Made by a program: the position numbers and the translations under genes
Assembly (NCBI RefSeq): GCF_000507845.1
Contig: NZ_KI669454.1
Span: forward strand, 1,218,746-1,282,745
Direction: 5' to 3'
Length of the DNA: 64,000 bases
DNA from: Helicobacter macacae MIT 99-5501
Lineage (GTDB): Bacteria; Campylobacterota; Campylobacteria; Campylobacterales; Helicobacteraceae
The notes under the pieces: model-generated
What the model was told of the DNA's origin: nothing
The model's database searches: none
What the model saw: only the letters and a program-made list of their open reading frames with translations
Shown here: piece after piece, positions 27,621 to 36,406 of the stretch
How positions within the stretch are numbered: the first letter of the stretch is position 1
How the letters are laid out: each line of letters starts with the position of its first letter

Positions 27621-28442
27621 ATGCGTTCGTATCCGTTGTATTTAGAATGTGCCTTGCGTTTAAGTCGGCTTTTTGCCATATTTTTTCCTAGTAAATCCTT
27701 GCGTGCAAAGGTGCGTAGCTTGCCTTTTGTGCTTGCTCATCGCACTTTTTGTAGATTTCAAAAAGACACGATTCAAGCAGATATATTTATCTCTCTAGGA
27801 GAAGCGTGCAAACCAGCACTTCACTTGCGCAACTATGGGCTACGCAAGCTATCTTCCCCACTTGATTGGATGATGTGCTATGATTTAGATGAGGCTTATC
27901 GTTGCTTTGAAGTGGGGTTTGGCGATTTTTTTGAAAAATGCTATGAGGAAAAGTCAAAAAGTGCTAAAGAACGCTATGTAGTCTCTACTAGCAACGCAGG
28001 TATGGTAAGTATCCACGCATTTCCCAAATCTATCCCACTAAATCAATATCTGCCTACTTTTAGAAAAACTATGCAGTGCCGTTTTGATAGGCTAAAATCT
28101 AAGATTTTGGCTTGTGATTGTGTGGCGTTTGTCTGTGGGAGGACAAATAGCATAGAAGAGCTAGCTGATTTTGGCAAAAAGATTGGCAAACTTTTTGAGA
28201 GAGAATCCAAAACGAGAGAGAGAGAGAGAGAGAGAGAGAGTAAACCGCGCATTATCATCATAAACATAAGGCACAAAGAAAATATCCCAAAAAATCAAAT
28301 CACAAAAGAAGTGCTAGATTTTGGAGAAAATCTGCAAGTGGTGGAATTTATCTGTGATGATACTAGCATAAATGAGAAAAAATACTTTCTAGGCAATACT
28401 TTGGCGTGGCATAGCGTGATGCTAAACCTTAGACTTTCATAG
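27621..28442 (+). CDS. DUF1796-like putative papain-type cysteine peptidase, with phase-variable tract
   Basis: A 273-residue protein. The core begins FISLGEACKPALHLRNYGLR, then SSPLDWMMCYDL, a pattern I recall from the DUF1796 family (putative papain-like cysteine peptidase; possible Cys in GEAC). VVSTSNAGMVSIHAFPKS and FVCGRTNS follow. At residues about 198-206 an (AG)13 tract encodes alternating Arg-Glu. It is in frame here, giving the full protein, but slippage would remove the last third. No signal peptide is evident. Neighbours are unrelated (mqnE, flhB). Function unknown. Confidence 0.65.
   Translation: MRSYPLYLECALRLSRLFAIFFPSKSLRAKVRSLPFVLAHRTFCRFQKDTIQADIFISLGEACKPALHLRNYGLRKLSSPLDWMMCYDLDEAYRCFEVGFGDFFEKCYEEKSKSAKERYVVSTSNAGMVSIHAFPKSIPLNQYLPTFRKTMQCRFDRLKSKILACDCVAFVCGRTNSIEELADFGKKIGKLFERESKTRERERERESKPRIIIINIRHKENIPKNQITKEVLDFGENLQVVEFICDDTSINEKKYFLGNTLAWHSVMLNLRLS
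28214..28240. repeat. (AG)13 simple-sequence repeat within a gene
   Basis: G followed by thirteen AG units, flanked AACGAGAG on the left and AGTAAACC on the right. The current unit count keeps the reading frame. Confidence 0.95.
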
Positions 28443-28477
28443 ATTTTTATCTTTTGGCTAGATTTTACCCTTTGTGC

Positions 28478-28483
28478 TATAAT
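28478..28483 (+). promoter_or_regulatory. -10 box for flhB
   Basis: TATAAT in GTGCTATAATCC, about 94 bases before the flhB ATG. No sigma-54 or sigma-28 motif was recognised there. Confidence 0.45.
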
Positions 28484-28576
28484 CCTTTTTTGTAAAAAAA
28501 CGCATTTTAGGCACAAAATCTAAAAAACACGCAAAAACACAAAATCCCCTCACAACCAAAAATCTAAAGGCACAAA

Positions 28577-29662
28577 ATGGCAGATGAGCAAGAAAAAACC
28601 GAAGCCCCCTCCCAGCACAAGCTCTCCCGTGCAAAGCAAGAGGGAAATGTCGCCAAAAGCCCCGAAGTCAGCGGAGTGGTGGTTATGCTTGTGGGGCTTG
28701 GTGTGCTGTTTTTGTTATTTCCTTTTTGGCTCGACAAAATCAAGGGAATCTACACTTATGCCCTGCATTTCCCACAGACAGGAAATGGCACAGATTTGAC
28801 AAAAGCTGATGTTGTAAATATTTTTTGGAATCTAGTGAGTGTTACGGGCATTATGCTATTGCCTATATTTTTGGTGCTACTTGTGGCAAGTATTTTAGGC
28901 AATGTCGCGCAATTTGGATTTTTGCTAAGTATCAAGGCGATTTATCCCAAATTTAGCAAAATAAATCCCATAAATGGTTTTAAGCGTATTTTTTCTTTGC
29001 ACAATCTTGCAAATGGTGCGCTTATCACGCTAAAAGTGCTTGTGGCTTTGGGCGTTGGTGGAATTATACTGCTATTATTTTTGCACGAAATCGAGGGTGT
29101 AGCTCATCTTGGTGCGATAGAGCAAATTTTGTGGTGGCGCAACAAATGTTTGATTTTGATAGGCTCGATGATTGGGGTGTTTGCACTAATGGCAGCAGCT
29201 GATTATGCGCTTAAGCGCAGACAATACATAAAATCTTTAAAAATGAGCAAGCAAGAAGTCAAAGATGAGTTTATCCAGCACGAAGGAAATCCAGAAATAA
29301 AAGGCAGAATCCGCCAGCTTATGCGCAAAAACGCGATGAACAAAATGATGAGCGCGATTCCAAAAGCCCAAGTAGTCGTTACCAACCCCACGCATTACGC
29401 CGTAGCACTTGCGTTTGATAGCCAAAAAGACCAAGCCCCGCGCGTAGTCGCAAAAGGCATAGACCACCTAGCTATCCGCATAAAAGATGTCGCTAGGCAA
29501 AACGACATAGAAATCATAGAAAACCCACCTCTAGCGCGAAGCCTCTACAAAGACGCACCACTAGATAGAGAAATCCCTAGAGAGTTTTTTGAAGTGGTAA
29601 TCTCGGTGCTGATACAGGTAAATCGCTTGCGACTAACCAAAGGAAAAAAACCACTATTTTAG
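28577..29662 (+). CDS. flhB: Flagellar export apparatus protein FlhB
   Basis: A 361-residue gatekeeper of the flagellar type III export machine that switches substrates from rod/hook to filament. The start EKTEAPSQHKLSRAKQEGNV is classical. Four membrane helices span about 30-210. The cytoplasmic tail carries the self-cleaving NPTH at residues 270-273 with VVTNPTHYAVAL. It ends about 90 residues later, as usual. No other flagellar gene is adjacent, which is common in Helicobacter with its scattered flagellar genes. Confidence 0.96.
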   Translation: MADEQEKTEAPSQHKLSRAKQEGNVAKSPEVSGVVVMLVGLGVLFLLFPFWLDKIKGIYTYALHFPQTGNGTDLTKADVVNIFWNLVSVTGIMLLPIFLVLLVASILGNVAQFGFLLSIKAIYPKFSKINPINGFKRIFSLHNLANGALITLKVLVALGVGGIILLLFLHEIEGVAHLGAIEQILWWRNKCLILIGSMIGVFALMAAADYALKRRQYIKSLKMSKQEVKDEFIQHEGNPEIKGRIRQLMRKNAMNKMMSAIPKAQVVVTNPTHYAVALAFDSQKDQAPRVVAKGIDHLAIRIKDVARQNDIEIIENPPLARSLYKDAPLDREIPREFFEVVISVLIQVNRLRLTKGKKPLF

Positions 29663-29695
29663 ATTTTGCGCTGAATTTTTATCGTGTTTTGTTGC

Positions 29696-30349
29696 TTATG
29701 TATTTTGGCTTACATTTGATAAAAAACTGATTTTATCGCCCTTTATCAAAACTGCTGAAACACAATAAGGCAAGGAATCTAAATCAATATTTTCTAATTC
29801 CTTGCGAAGTTTTGTGCTAGATTTTGTAGTGATTTTTGCAGTGGATTTTGCTTTTTTTGTGCTTGTTTGGATTTTTTTGCTCGTATTCAAAAAATACGCC
29901 TCTATGCTTTGATAGATTTTGGATAGTTTTTTTTGCGTGATAGCATAAGCAGGTTCGGCTTTTGTATAGCTTTTTACTTCTATAAAGTGCAAGGTAGATT
30001 TTGAAGCAGTGGGATTGAGGAGAAAATCTTTTTTAGATTCTTTAGAATCTAGCTTGCACCTAAAATCCTCCTCACGCTCCAAAAAAATATCTTTGCACTT
30101 CAAATCCTCGCAGGCTTTGCACTCATTGCCTTCACTTGTATTGCTAGTTTCCAAAGCGATAATATCTATCTCGCCAAATCGCGAGTGAAAATTGCGCTCT
30201 AAAATCACAAAACCATTAGATTCTAGCCAAGCGCACGCTCTGTCCTCGCCAATTTTGCCTTTTAGTGCGGATTTTGTGTGGCTAGGCTTAGTTGTTGTTG
30301 TGGTTGTTTGATGATTTTGGGTGGTGGATTTTGGTGTCGTTTTTGTCAT
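29696..30349 (-). CDS. YraN/UPF0102 family putative endonuclease
   Basis: About 217 residues with a PD-(D/E)XK-like core. GKIGEDRACAWLESNGFVI, RNFHSRFGEIDIIALE and HFIEVKSY give the acidic and lysine residues of the predicted active site. YAITQKKLSKIYQ closes the domain. A Cys/Glu/Lys-rich insertion of about 50 residues lies between the GEIDII and FIEVK halves, and there is a Thr/Lys-rich N-terminal tail, so it is longer than the usual 120 residues. Role unknown; often near DNA-processing genes. It is convergent with flhB. An upstream GTG is an alternative start. Confidence 0.85.
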   Translation of the reverse strand: MTKTTPKSTTQNHQTTTTTTKPSHTKSALKGKIGEDRACAWLESNGFVILERNFHSRFGEIDIIALETSNTSEGNECKACEDLKCKDIFLEREEDFRCKLDSKESKKDFLLNPTASKSTLHFIEVKSYTKAEPAYAITQKKLSKIYQSIEAYFLNTSKKIQTSTKKAKSTAKITTKSSTKLRKELENIDLDSLPYCVSAVLIKGDKISFLSNVSQNT

Positions 30350-30412
30350 CACGCGATTCCTGCTATATAAAGATTTTGGCTATAAAGTAGCAAAATCTAA
30401 GCCAATTTTTTC

Positions 30413-30418
30413 TATAAT
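30413..30418 (+). promoter_or_regulatory. -10 box for yebC
   Basis: TATAAT 31 bases before the ATG, giving a short leader. Confidence 0.5.
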
Positions 30419-30448
30419 TTCAAAATCTATTTCACAAAGGAAAGCACA

Positions 30449-31183
30449 ATGGGACGAGCGTTTGAATATCGGCGGGCGGCAAAAGAAAAGCGTTGGGATA
30501 AGATGAGCAAGGTGTTTCCAAAGCTCGCAAAAGTCATCACAATGGCGGCAAAAGAGGGTGGGAGCGACCCAGCTATGAATGCCAAGCTTCGCACCGCCAT
30601 AGCCAACGCCAAAGCCCAAAATATGCCAAAGGATAATATCGATGCTGCGATTAAACGCGCAAGTGGCAAGGACGGGAGCTTTAGCGAGGTTACTTACGAG
30701 GGCAAGGCAAGCGGTGGTGTGCTGATTTTTATCGAATGCACTACGGATAATCCTACCCGCACGATTGCCAACATAAAAAGCTACTTCAACAAAACGCAAG
30801 GTGCGCAAATCGTCCCAAACGGCTCGCTAGAATTTATGTTTGCACGCAAGAGTGTGTTTGAGTTTGTCCTGCCAGAGGGCAAAAGCACGGAGGAAATCGA
30901 GCTAGCTCTCATTGATTATGGGCTAGAGGAGCTAGAGAGGGCGGAAGAAAACGAAGATTCTGAATCTTCTAAGAGATACGCGGCTATCGGGGAGTATAGC
31001 GATTTTGGGACTTTGAGCGAGGGGTTTGAGAAGCTAGGAATCCCCGTGCAAAAGGCTTCATTACAACGCATTCCAACAAGCCCTATTAGCCTAAGCGAGG
31101 AGCAAATTACCGAGCTAGAAAAACTCCTTGATAGAATCGAGGAAGATGACGATGTGCAAGCGGTTTATACAAATCTAAGCTAG
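30449..31183 (+). CDS. yebC: YebC/PmpR family protein (TACO1-like)
   Basis: A 244-residue protein of the family now linked to easing ribosome stalling and to transcription control. [21 protein letters not shown] opens it, with [28 protein letters not shown] and [15 protein letters not shown] in the middle. The C-terminal domain ends in a Glu/Asp-rich segment. AAGGAA sets the start. Single gene. Confidence 0.95.
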   Translation: MGRAFEYRRAAKEKRWDKMSKVFPKLAKVITMAAKEGGSDPAMNAKLRTAIANAKAQNMPKDNIDAAIKRASGKDGSFSEVTYEGKASGGVLIFIECTTDNPTRTIANIKSYFNKTQGAQIVPNGSLEFMFARKSVFEFVLPEGKSTEEIELALIDYGLEELERAEENEDSESSKRYAAIGEYSDFGTLSEGFEKLGIPVQKASLQRIPTSPISLSEEQITELEKLLDRIEEDDDVQAVYTNLS

Positions 31184-31378
31184 TTTTTTTACATTTTTGT
31201 TATTCTTCGATAGTTATTTTTTGTTTTGCATATTTTACAAATGATGTAAGTATGGGCAAAAACAAGCACAAAACAACATACGACCACGACCTCATTGCAA
31301 AATATAACGACAAAAATTGCTTTTCTAAGCTAGCAAACGATTTTTGCTGTAAGCGATTTTGCAAGATTTTAGTTATTT

Positions 31379-34261
31379 TTAAGCGCGGTTGCACAGCCAG
31401 ATATATGGGCAGTTTCGGCAAATTTGCAGCTTGGAAGTAAGCGAAAAATCCACCTTGCCAACGCTTTTGGAATTTATATCCTCTTTTTTATCCTCGCTTA
31501 TGCTTTTTGCCACACTACCTTGCAAATTTACATTATTTTGCAAATCCACACTATCTTGCGCTCCTGCACTATCTTGCAAAGCATCCAAAATCATCTCTTT
31601 TGCCTTTTTAGCTTGATTTTGATTTGGGATAAAAAAAGACTTTTGATTTTCACGCAAAAAATATAGCCCCGCTTTCACGACTTCAAATTCCTTAGAATCT
31701 TTTTCTTGGCTGTCTTTTTGCATAGATTCCATTGCTTGAGTATCTTTTCTGTCTTGATTTGCAAAATCTCTGCTTATAAATTTTTCTAAACCCACAAAAT
31801 CTTGTCCCAAATCCCCCGCACACTCTCCACCCAAAAATCCTAAATATCCATTTTCTAACAAACTTGATTCCACCAAAAGTTTATAAAAAGCAAGCTGAAA
31901 ATTATAATATGCTTTATCGGCTTTATCTCGCGAATACTTATAATCTAGTATCCAAATCCGCCCTTGCGCGTCCATATCAAGCCTATCAATCCTCCCTTTT
32001 AACAAAAATCTTTTTCCATTATGAAGTAGGCTAGATTCTAGCTCACGCTCACAATCTAGCACACACAAAGCATTTTTGCCCTCACCCTGCGATAAAATAT
32101 CTTGTGAATCTTGGATTCTACTTGCTTCACTATCCCAAAATCCACGCATTTCTAGCGCATTTATCTTGTATGCAAATCGCTCTTGCATTGTGATTTTGTA
32201 TTCTTGCGTGTTTTGTGCTTTCTTATCAAATCCCTCACCCAATCTCGCTTCAAATTCTTGCTTGATTTTTTCAAGCATTTCTGAACTTAGCGGTGTATTT
32301 TTGTATTTGCCAAAAGCAAGACAAAGCGCGTTATGCAGATTTGTGCCAATCTCCATAGATAGATTTTCCTCATCTTGTGGCTTAATTTTTAGCAGATATT
32401 TGAAGTAAAATTTGCGCTTGCATTGGCAAAATGTCCACAAACTCGTAGGCGAAAATCTAAACCCATCCAAACTTCCAAAAATCCTAAAATCCTCTTTTTG
32501 CGATAAATTTCTGCTTAGTAAATCCTCGCGTGGCAAAATGATTTCCTCATCGACAAAAGCAGGCAAAGATTGGCTAGGAAAAAGTGCGTAGAGTTCATCG
32601 CCATTTTGGCTTTTTATGTTTAGCTCATCTAGCAGGCTTGCCCTTGTCGTTTCGTCATTTTGGGTGTGGGAGAGATACACTGCTTTGCGTGTATGCAAAA
32701 AAAGTGAGTAGTAATAATGCTTTTGGAGCTGTTCTCTATCTTTTAGTGTTGGCATACCTAGCTTTGAGCGCATAAAGGTGTTTAGAAACATATCGCTATC
32801 TTTGACTTTGGGGATAAAGTCATCATTACAATCAAGCACAAAAACATACTCAAAGCTAAGTCCGCGCGTTTCTAGCACTTCTATCACCCGCACTTTTCCC
32901 CCGCTTGTGTCATTTTCCCGCAAAGAGTGCAAATCTTCTAAAAAAACCTCCACCACTTCTTGCCATTCTAGTGCGTTTATATAAGAAGCGATTTGAGCGT
33001 ATTGCAAAAGAATTTCTTGGATAGAGTTAGCGATATTTGGGGAAGTATCAGCATATATCCCGCTAGAATCTAGTATAGATTCTAGCGTAGAAAGATTGGT
33101 ATTTTGCTGTGAAATATTTGCGCTATTTTGGGTGTCTAAAATAGTATTGTTTTCGCTAGGGTTTGTTTTTTGATGTCCTGCATAAAGCAAAGATTCTAGT
33201 TTGTCAAAAACGCCAAATTGCTCTTTGCCCATCGCGTAGTTTAGATTTCGCGCTTCATCTAGTAGCTCAAAAAACTCGACAATATCACTGCTAGGTGTGA
33301 TGATAGCGATTTGCTCGCCATCTACGCCACTTGCTAATAGCTCACGCACTTTTTCTAGCACAAACGCACACTGCCCTATTCGCAGCTCAAAGCCAAATGC
33401 TTCAATGCTTGGCAAGGAAGCAAGAGGAGATTTTTGTATAATTTTGCAGGTAAGATTTTGGGTGGGAATGCTTTGAAAATCAGGTTTTTTTTGAACATCT
33501 ATGGTGTAGCTAAAGCCAGATTCTAGGTTATTTGGCTCTAGCATTTTGGCAATATAAGGGAAATGTAAGGCGTTGTATCTATCTAGCTTAAGATGAATGT
33601 ATAGAGGCGTAAAAAGCGCGATTTGCTCCAAAATGTAGGATTCTAATGGGTTCAAAAACCCATCAATAAAAATCTCTATCCTATCAAAAGAGCGGATAAA
33701 CTCGCTAATAATGACTATTTCATCTTTTTGTGGGACGCTAAAAAAGTGCTCCTTTTGTAGCGCATTCTCAAAACGAGTGAAAATCTCCTCAATGATAGCC
33801 AAATGCTCGGTAAAATCCGCGTAAATATCACTATTTGGAATATCACTAAACTTGATATTGTGTTGCTTGATTTCATTAAACAAATACAACAAAAAATCAC
33901 TTCCCTCCAAGTAGCCCAAAAAACTTTTTTCAAACACCAAAAGATTTGTGATATTTGGCTTTTGCTCGATGACTTCACGCAAAATGCCTTGCAAAATGAT
34001 AGTTTGGATTCTGTGATTTATGCGGGTTTTGTGTGGGATAGTGTAGGATTTTTTGAAAAACTCGCCAATGCTTAGTGCCTTTGGCATAAGCCCTTGTGGT
34101 TGTTTGGAGTAAAAATCCATAATCAGCCGTTGGGTAGAAAACACATATAGTGTGCGCTCTTGGAGTGGGGCTTTTGGTAGCGTATCGCTTTTTTGTGTAT
34201 TTGTCGCGTTAGAGTTTTTTGCGTTGGTGGCTTTTGAGGGATTTTGCTCGCTTTTATTCAT
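31379..34261 (-). CDS. addB: AddB-like PD-(D/E)XK nuclease/helicase-type protein
   Basis: A 960-residue protein of recombinational repair; AddAB processes double-strand ends for RecA loading. The C-terminal nuclease domain shows FCQCKRKFYFKYL, RIDRLDMD, LDYKYSRD (the DYK active-site part) and CRNCPYIWLC. The spaced cysteines fit the AddB iron-sulfur cluster. The middle holds helicase-like remnants (VIEVLETRGLSFEYVFVLDCND) without a good Walker A, as in AddB. Two low-complexity inserts occur, one of them DS/NV/LQ-rich near the end. It follows the hemerythrin gene by five bases, so they share a transcript. Confidence 0.85.
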   Translation of the reverse strand: MNKSEQNPSKATNAKNSNATNTQKSDTLPKAPLQERTLYVFSTQRLIMDFYSKQPQGLMPKALSIGEFFKKSYTIPHKTRINHRIQTIILQGILREVIEQKPNITNLLVFEKSFLGYLEGSDFLLYLFNEIKQHNIKFSDIPNSDIYADFTEHLAIIEEIFTRFENALQKEHFFSVPQKDEIVIISEFIRSFDRIEIFIDGFLNPLESYILEQIALFTPLYIHLKLDRYNALHFPYIAKMLEPNNLESGFSYTIDVQKKPDFQSIPTQNLTCKIIQKSPLASLPSIEAFGFELRIGQCAFVLEKVRELLASGVDGEQIAIITPSSDIVEFFELLDEARNLNYAMGKEQFGVFDKLESLLYAGHQKTNPSENNTILDTQNSANISQQNTNLSTLESILDSSGIYADTSPNIANSIQEILLQYAQIASYINALEWQEVVEVFLEDLHSLRENDTSGGKVRVIEVLETRGLSFEYVFVLDCNDDFIPKVKDSDMFLNTFMRSKLGMPTLKDREQLQKHYYYSLFLHTRKAVYLSHTQNDETTRASLLDELNIKSQNGDELYALFPSQSLPAFVDEEIILPREDLLSRNLSQKEDFRIFGSLDGFRFSPTSLWTFCQCKRKFYFKYLLKIKPQDEENLSMEIGTNLHNALCLAFGKYKNTPLSSEMLEKIKQEFEARLGEGFDKKAQNTQEYKITMQERFAYKINALEMRGFWDSEASRIQDSQDILSQGEGKNALCVLDCERELESSLLHNGKRFLLKGRIDRLDMDAQGRIWILDYKYSRDKADKAYYNFQLAFYKLLVESSLLENGYLGFLGGECAGDLGQDFVGLEKFISRDFANQDRKDTQAMESMQKDSQEKDSKEFEVVKAGLYFLRENQKSFFIPNQNQAKKAKEMILDALQDSAGAQDSVDLQNNVNLQGSVAKSISEDKKEDINSKSVGKVDFSLTSKLQICRNCPYIWLCNRA

Positions 34262-34266
34262 CTGCC

Positions 34267-34875
34267 TTAGCCCTCTAGGACTTCATCTCGCACAAATTTT
34301 ATGATTGATTTGCATTTTTTACAGTGAAATACCGAACCACTTTGAGCTTTTTTGTGCACGCTATCTAGCACGCGGAAAGACTCCCTACAATCGCAACTAT
34401 AAAAATGCGCCACTTCCTCTTGCTCTAGCAGTTTTTCATCTAAGAAAATAGGGCGATTCTCTTGTGCGATTCCTTGTTGGGATTTTTTGTGCTGCTTGTG
34501 CCACCGCTCGATTTTCATATCCTCTTTCATAATATGCTCTATTAGCCAATCGTGCGTGATTATGGCTAGCTTTTTTTTGAAATCATATTGGATATTTTGG
34601 ATTAGATGAGACATCTTAAAAACAATATCTTTGTGGATTTCGCGATGCTCTTCTAAGTGTGGATAATTGATACTTGCCATATATTCTTCCTCATCGTGGA
34701 AGTGAAATTTCATATAATTAAACAATTCCACAAGCATAGCCTTTATCTCACTAGAATCCACCTGCTTATGTAGCAGTTCAGCTGCCTTTTTTGCGATGAC
34801 AAAAAGCCGCTTATGCTGCTCATCTATATGCTCGTTTTTTACGCTATATTTGTCGTCCCACTGCGGAATCAGCAT
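34267..34875 (-). CDS. Bacteriohemerythrin with C-terminal Cys-rich domain (paralogue 2)
   Basis: A di-iron hemerythrin of about 202 residues, clearly paralogous to 7492-8073. It starts MLIPQWDDKYSVKNEHIDEQHKRLF, shows HFHDEEEYM, HLEEHREIH and EHIMKEDMKIERWH, then CDCRESFRVLD, CKKC and FVRDEV. The start is at 34875, with AGGAGA six bases upstream, matching the paralogue's N-terminus; a frame extends eight codons further. It is followed directly by addB. Why an oxygen-binding protein leads a repair nuclease is unclear; it may only share a promoter. Confidence 0.87.
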   Translation of the reverse strand: MLIPQWDDKYSVKNEHIDEQHKRLFVIAKKAAELLHKQVDSSEIKAMLVELFNYMKFHFHDEEEYMASINYPHLEEHREIHKDIVFKMSHLIQNIQYDFKKKLAIITHDWLIEHIMKEDMKIERWHKQHKKSQQGIAQENRPIFLDEKLLEQEEVAHFYSCDCRESFRVLDSVHKKAQSGSVFHCKKCKSIIKFVRDEVLEG

Positions 34876-35227
34876 AGTGCATCTCCTAATCAAGCACAAA
34901 AAACGCTTATCTTAAAAGCGCGATTTTGTGCGCAATCGTTGTGTAATGTTTAGCTACTAAAGCTAAGATTATACCACAACTAGCCTTTTGGGTAATCTTT
35001 ATGGCTTGATTTTGGAGTATTTTAGGGATTTTTAGACAAAAATTGCAATTTAGAGTTTTTATAAAAATCCGTAAAAATAGATTTTTGATTTGAATTTTTG
35101 AGATTTTAAAAATCTTTCAAAAAACATATAAAAATTTTACACATTTTAGCTAAAATCCAAATCGTTTATTTTGCTCAAGTATTTGCTAAGGACAAAATAA
35201 AAACTACCCCACGATTAAGGAAAACAG
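34876..35227. other. Divergent intergenic region
   Basis: It holds a minus-strand TATAAT at 34968-34973 for the hemerythrin-addB unit and a plus-strand AT-rich stretch (35090-35160) for the outer-membrane gene. No gene or RNA was recognised. Confidence 0.5.
34968..34973 (-). promoter_or_regulatory. -10 box for hemerythrin-addB unit
   Basis: Minus-strand TATAAT (GTGGTATAATC) about 93 bases before the hemerythrin start. Confidence 0.45.
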
Positions 35228-36157
35228 ATGAGAAAATCAAAAATTCTTAAATCCACTTGCGTGCTAGCTTGTGTGCTAAGTGCCACTTTTGCTAGCGCAA
35301 ACCCTACAAACACTCCTACACACACTTCGCCACAGCTACCACAGCAAAGTTTGCAAGCCAAGAAGACTTACTTAGAGCAAGAGCTAAAAGAGCTAGAATC
35401 TAGGGAAAGAGACCAGCTAGAAATAGAAACTCTAGAAGCAAAAATACAATTCCTAAAAGAAAAGCAATCACTCCAACCACAAACCCCCATAAAAGCCCCA
35501 GCTACTCAATCCCAAGAGCCTATAAGCCAACAGCCCGTAAGCTATGCACTCCAAGATGAATACGATGATGACGATGAATACGATGACGATGATGAGCAAG
35601 CCCAAAGAGATGCCGAAGTCAAGCGTGCGTTTGGAAAAAACCGCAATGGTGTTTTTCTGCGCTTTATGGCAGGAAGTATGCGCCCAAAAACAGCTTTCAA
35701 TAGAGAGCAAGAGATTGGATTTGGATTTGGTGTGGGGTATCAGAGATTTTTTAGCTTTTTGGGGTTTGGCAAGCCTAGCAAAAGTCCTCTAGGATTTAGA
35801 GTGTATGTGGATTCTTTCGCTCCATTTAGCAATGGTCGCACCCAAACAATGTCAAGCGCAAATATTGATGGCTTGCTAGAATTTAACTTCCCCAATAGTT
35901 ACTCATATTTTGGTGTGTTTGGTGGCGTGGGATATGCTAGATTTGATGTGTGGGATTCTACTTCTCAAATGCTAAGTTTCCGCTCCAACTATCACAGAAA
36001 TACTATTGCGTATAACTTCGGTGCAGCACTCACGCTCGGTGCGAAGCATAGGCTAGAGTTTTACTACAAAGTATTGCCAAAAAGAAATACCACGAGGCTT
36101 GATTTTGCTTGGAAAGAGCGCAATATCATAGCTTTTGTTTATCAATATACTTTCTAG
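35228..36157 (+). CDS. Outer-membrane beta-barrel protein with coiled coil and acidic repeat
   Basis: A 309-residue protein. The signal peptide ends FASA (about 24). A Thr/Pro/Gln segment, then a Glu/Leu-rich helix (about 44-75, ELKELESRERDQLEIETLEA), then an Asp-rich run DEYDDDDEYDDDDE near 112-126. The C-terminal 180 residues form a barrel with GFGFGVGYQRFFSF, YFGVFGGVGYARFDV, AYNFGAALTLGAKHRLEFYY and the final FVYQYTF. This resembles Helicobacter outer-membrane proteins. The acid cluster could bind cations. AAGGA sets the start. Confidence 0.78.
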   Translation: MRKSKILKSTCVLACVLSATFASANPTNTPTHTSPQLPQQSLQAKKTYLEQELKELESRERDQLEIETLEAKIQFLKEKQSLQPQTPIKAPATQSQEPISQQPVSYALQDEYDDDDEYDDDDEQAQRDAEVKRAFGKNRNGVFLRFMAGSMRPKTAFNREQEIGFGFGVGYQRFFSFLGFGKPSKSPLGFRVYVDSFAPFSNGRTQTMSSANIDGLLEFNFPNSYSYFGVFGGVGYARFDVWDSTSQMLSFRSNYHRNTIAYNFGAALTLGAKHRLEFYYKVLPKRNTTRLDFAWKERNIIAFVYQYTF

Positions 36158-36222
36158 GAATTTTTTCTAAAAACTTTTGCTAGTGTTTTTTCTAAAAAAT
36201 ATCTAGCCTAGAGTTTTTTACT

Positions 36223-36263
36223 TCCCTAAGATTTTGTTGCATTTGTAGCAAAGTCTTAAGGGA
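36223..36263. terminator. Hairpin between convergent genes
   Basis: An imperfect inverted repeat: TCCCTAAGATTTTG pairs with CAAAGTCTTAAGGGA across a short loop, with T-rich sequence on both sides. It probably ends transcription from both directions. Confidence 0.55.
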
Positions 36264-36291
36264 AAATGACTTTTTACATTCCCACTAGATT

Positions 36292-36305
36292 CCCCCCCCC
36301 CCCCC
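36292..36305. repeat. C14 homopolymer in intergenic DNA
   Basis: Fourteen cytosines lie between two convergent genes, after the hairpin and 100 bases before the pseudouridine synthase stop. No gene or promoter is seen to depend on it. The surrounding gap (36158-36406) has no coding potential I can support. Confidence 0.9.
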
Positions 36306-36406
36306 ACCCAACGATTCCTTTACTTTTAGGTTTTTAAGCAAAATCTACACTTTTTTGTGTTTTTGCGTTGTTTATCTTGTCTGTTATTTTGCCTATATTT
36401 TTTTAT

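Noticed and set aside
35544..35792. Methionine/threonine-rich open frame over the acidic repeat
   Set aside because: It is a frame-shifted reading of the GATGATGAC repeat inside the outer-membrane gene.
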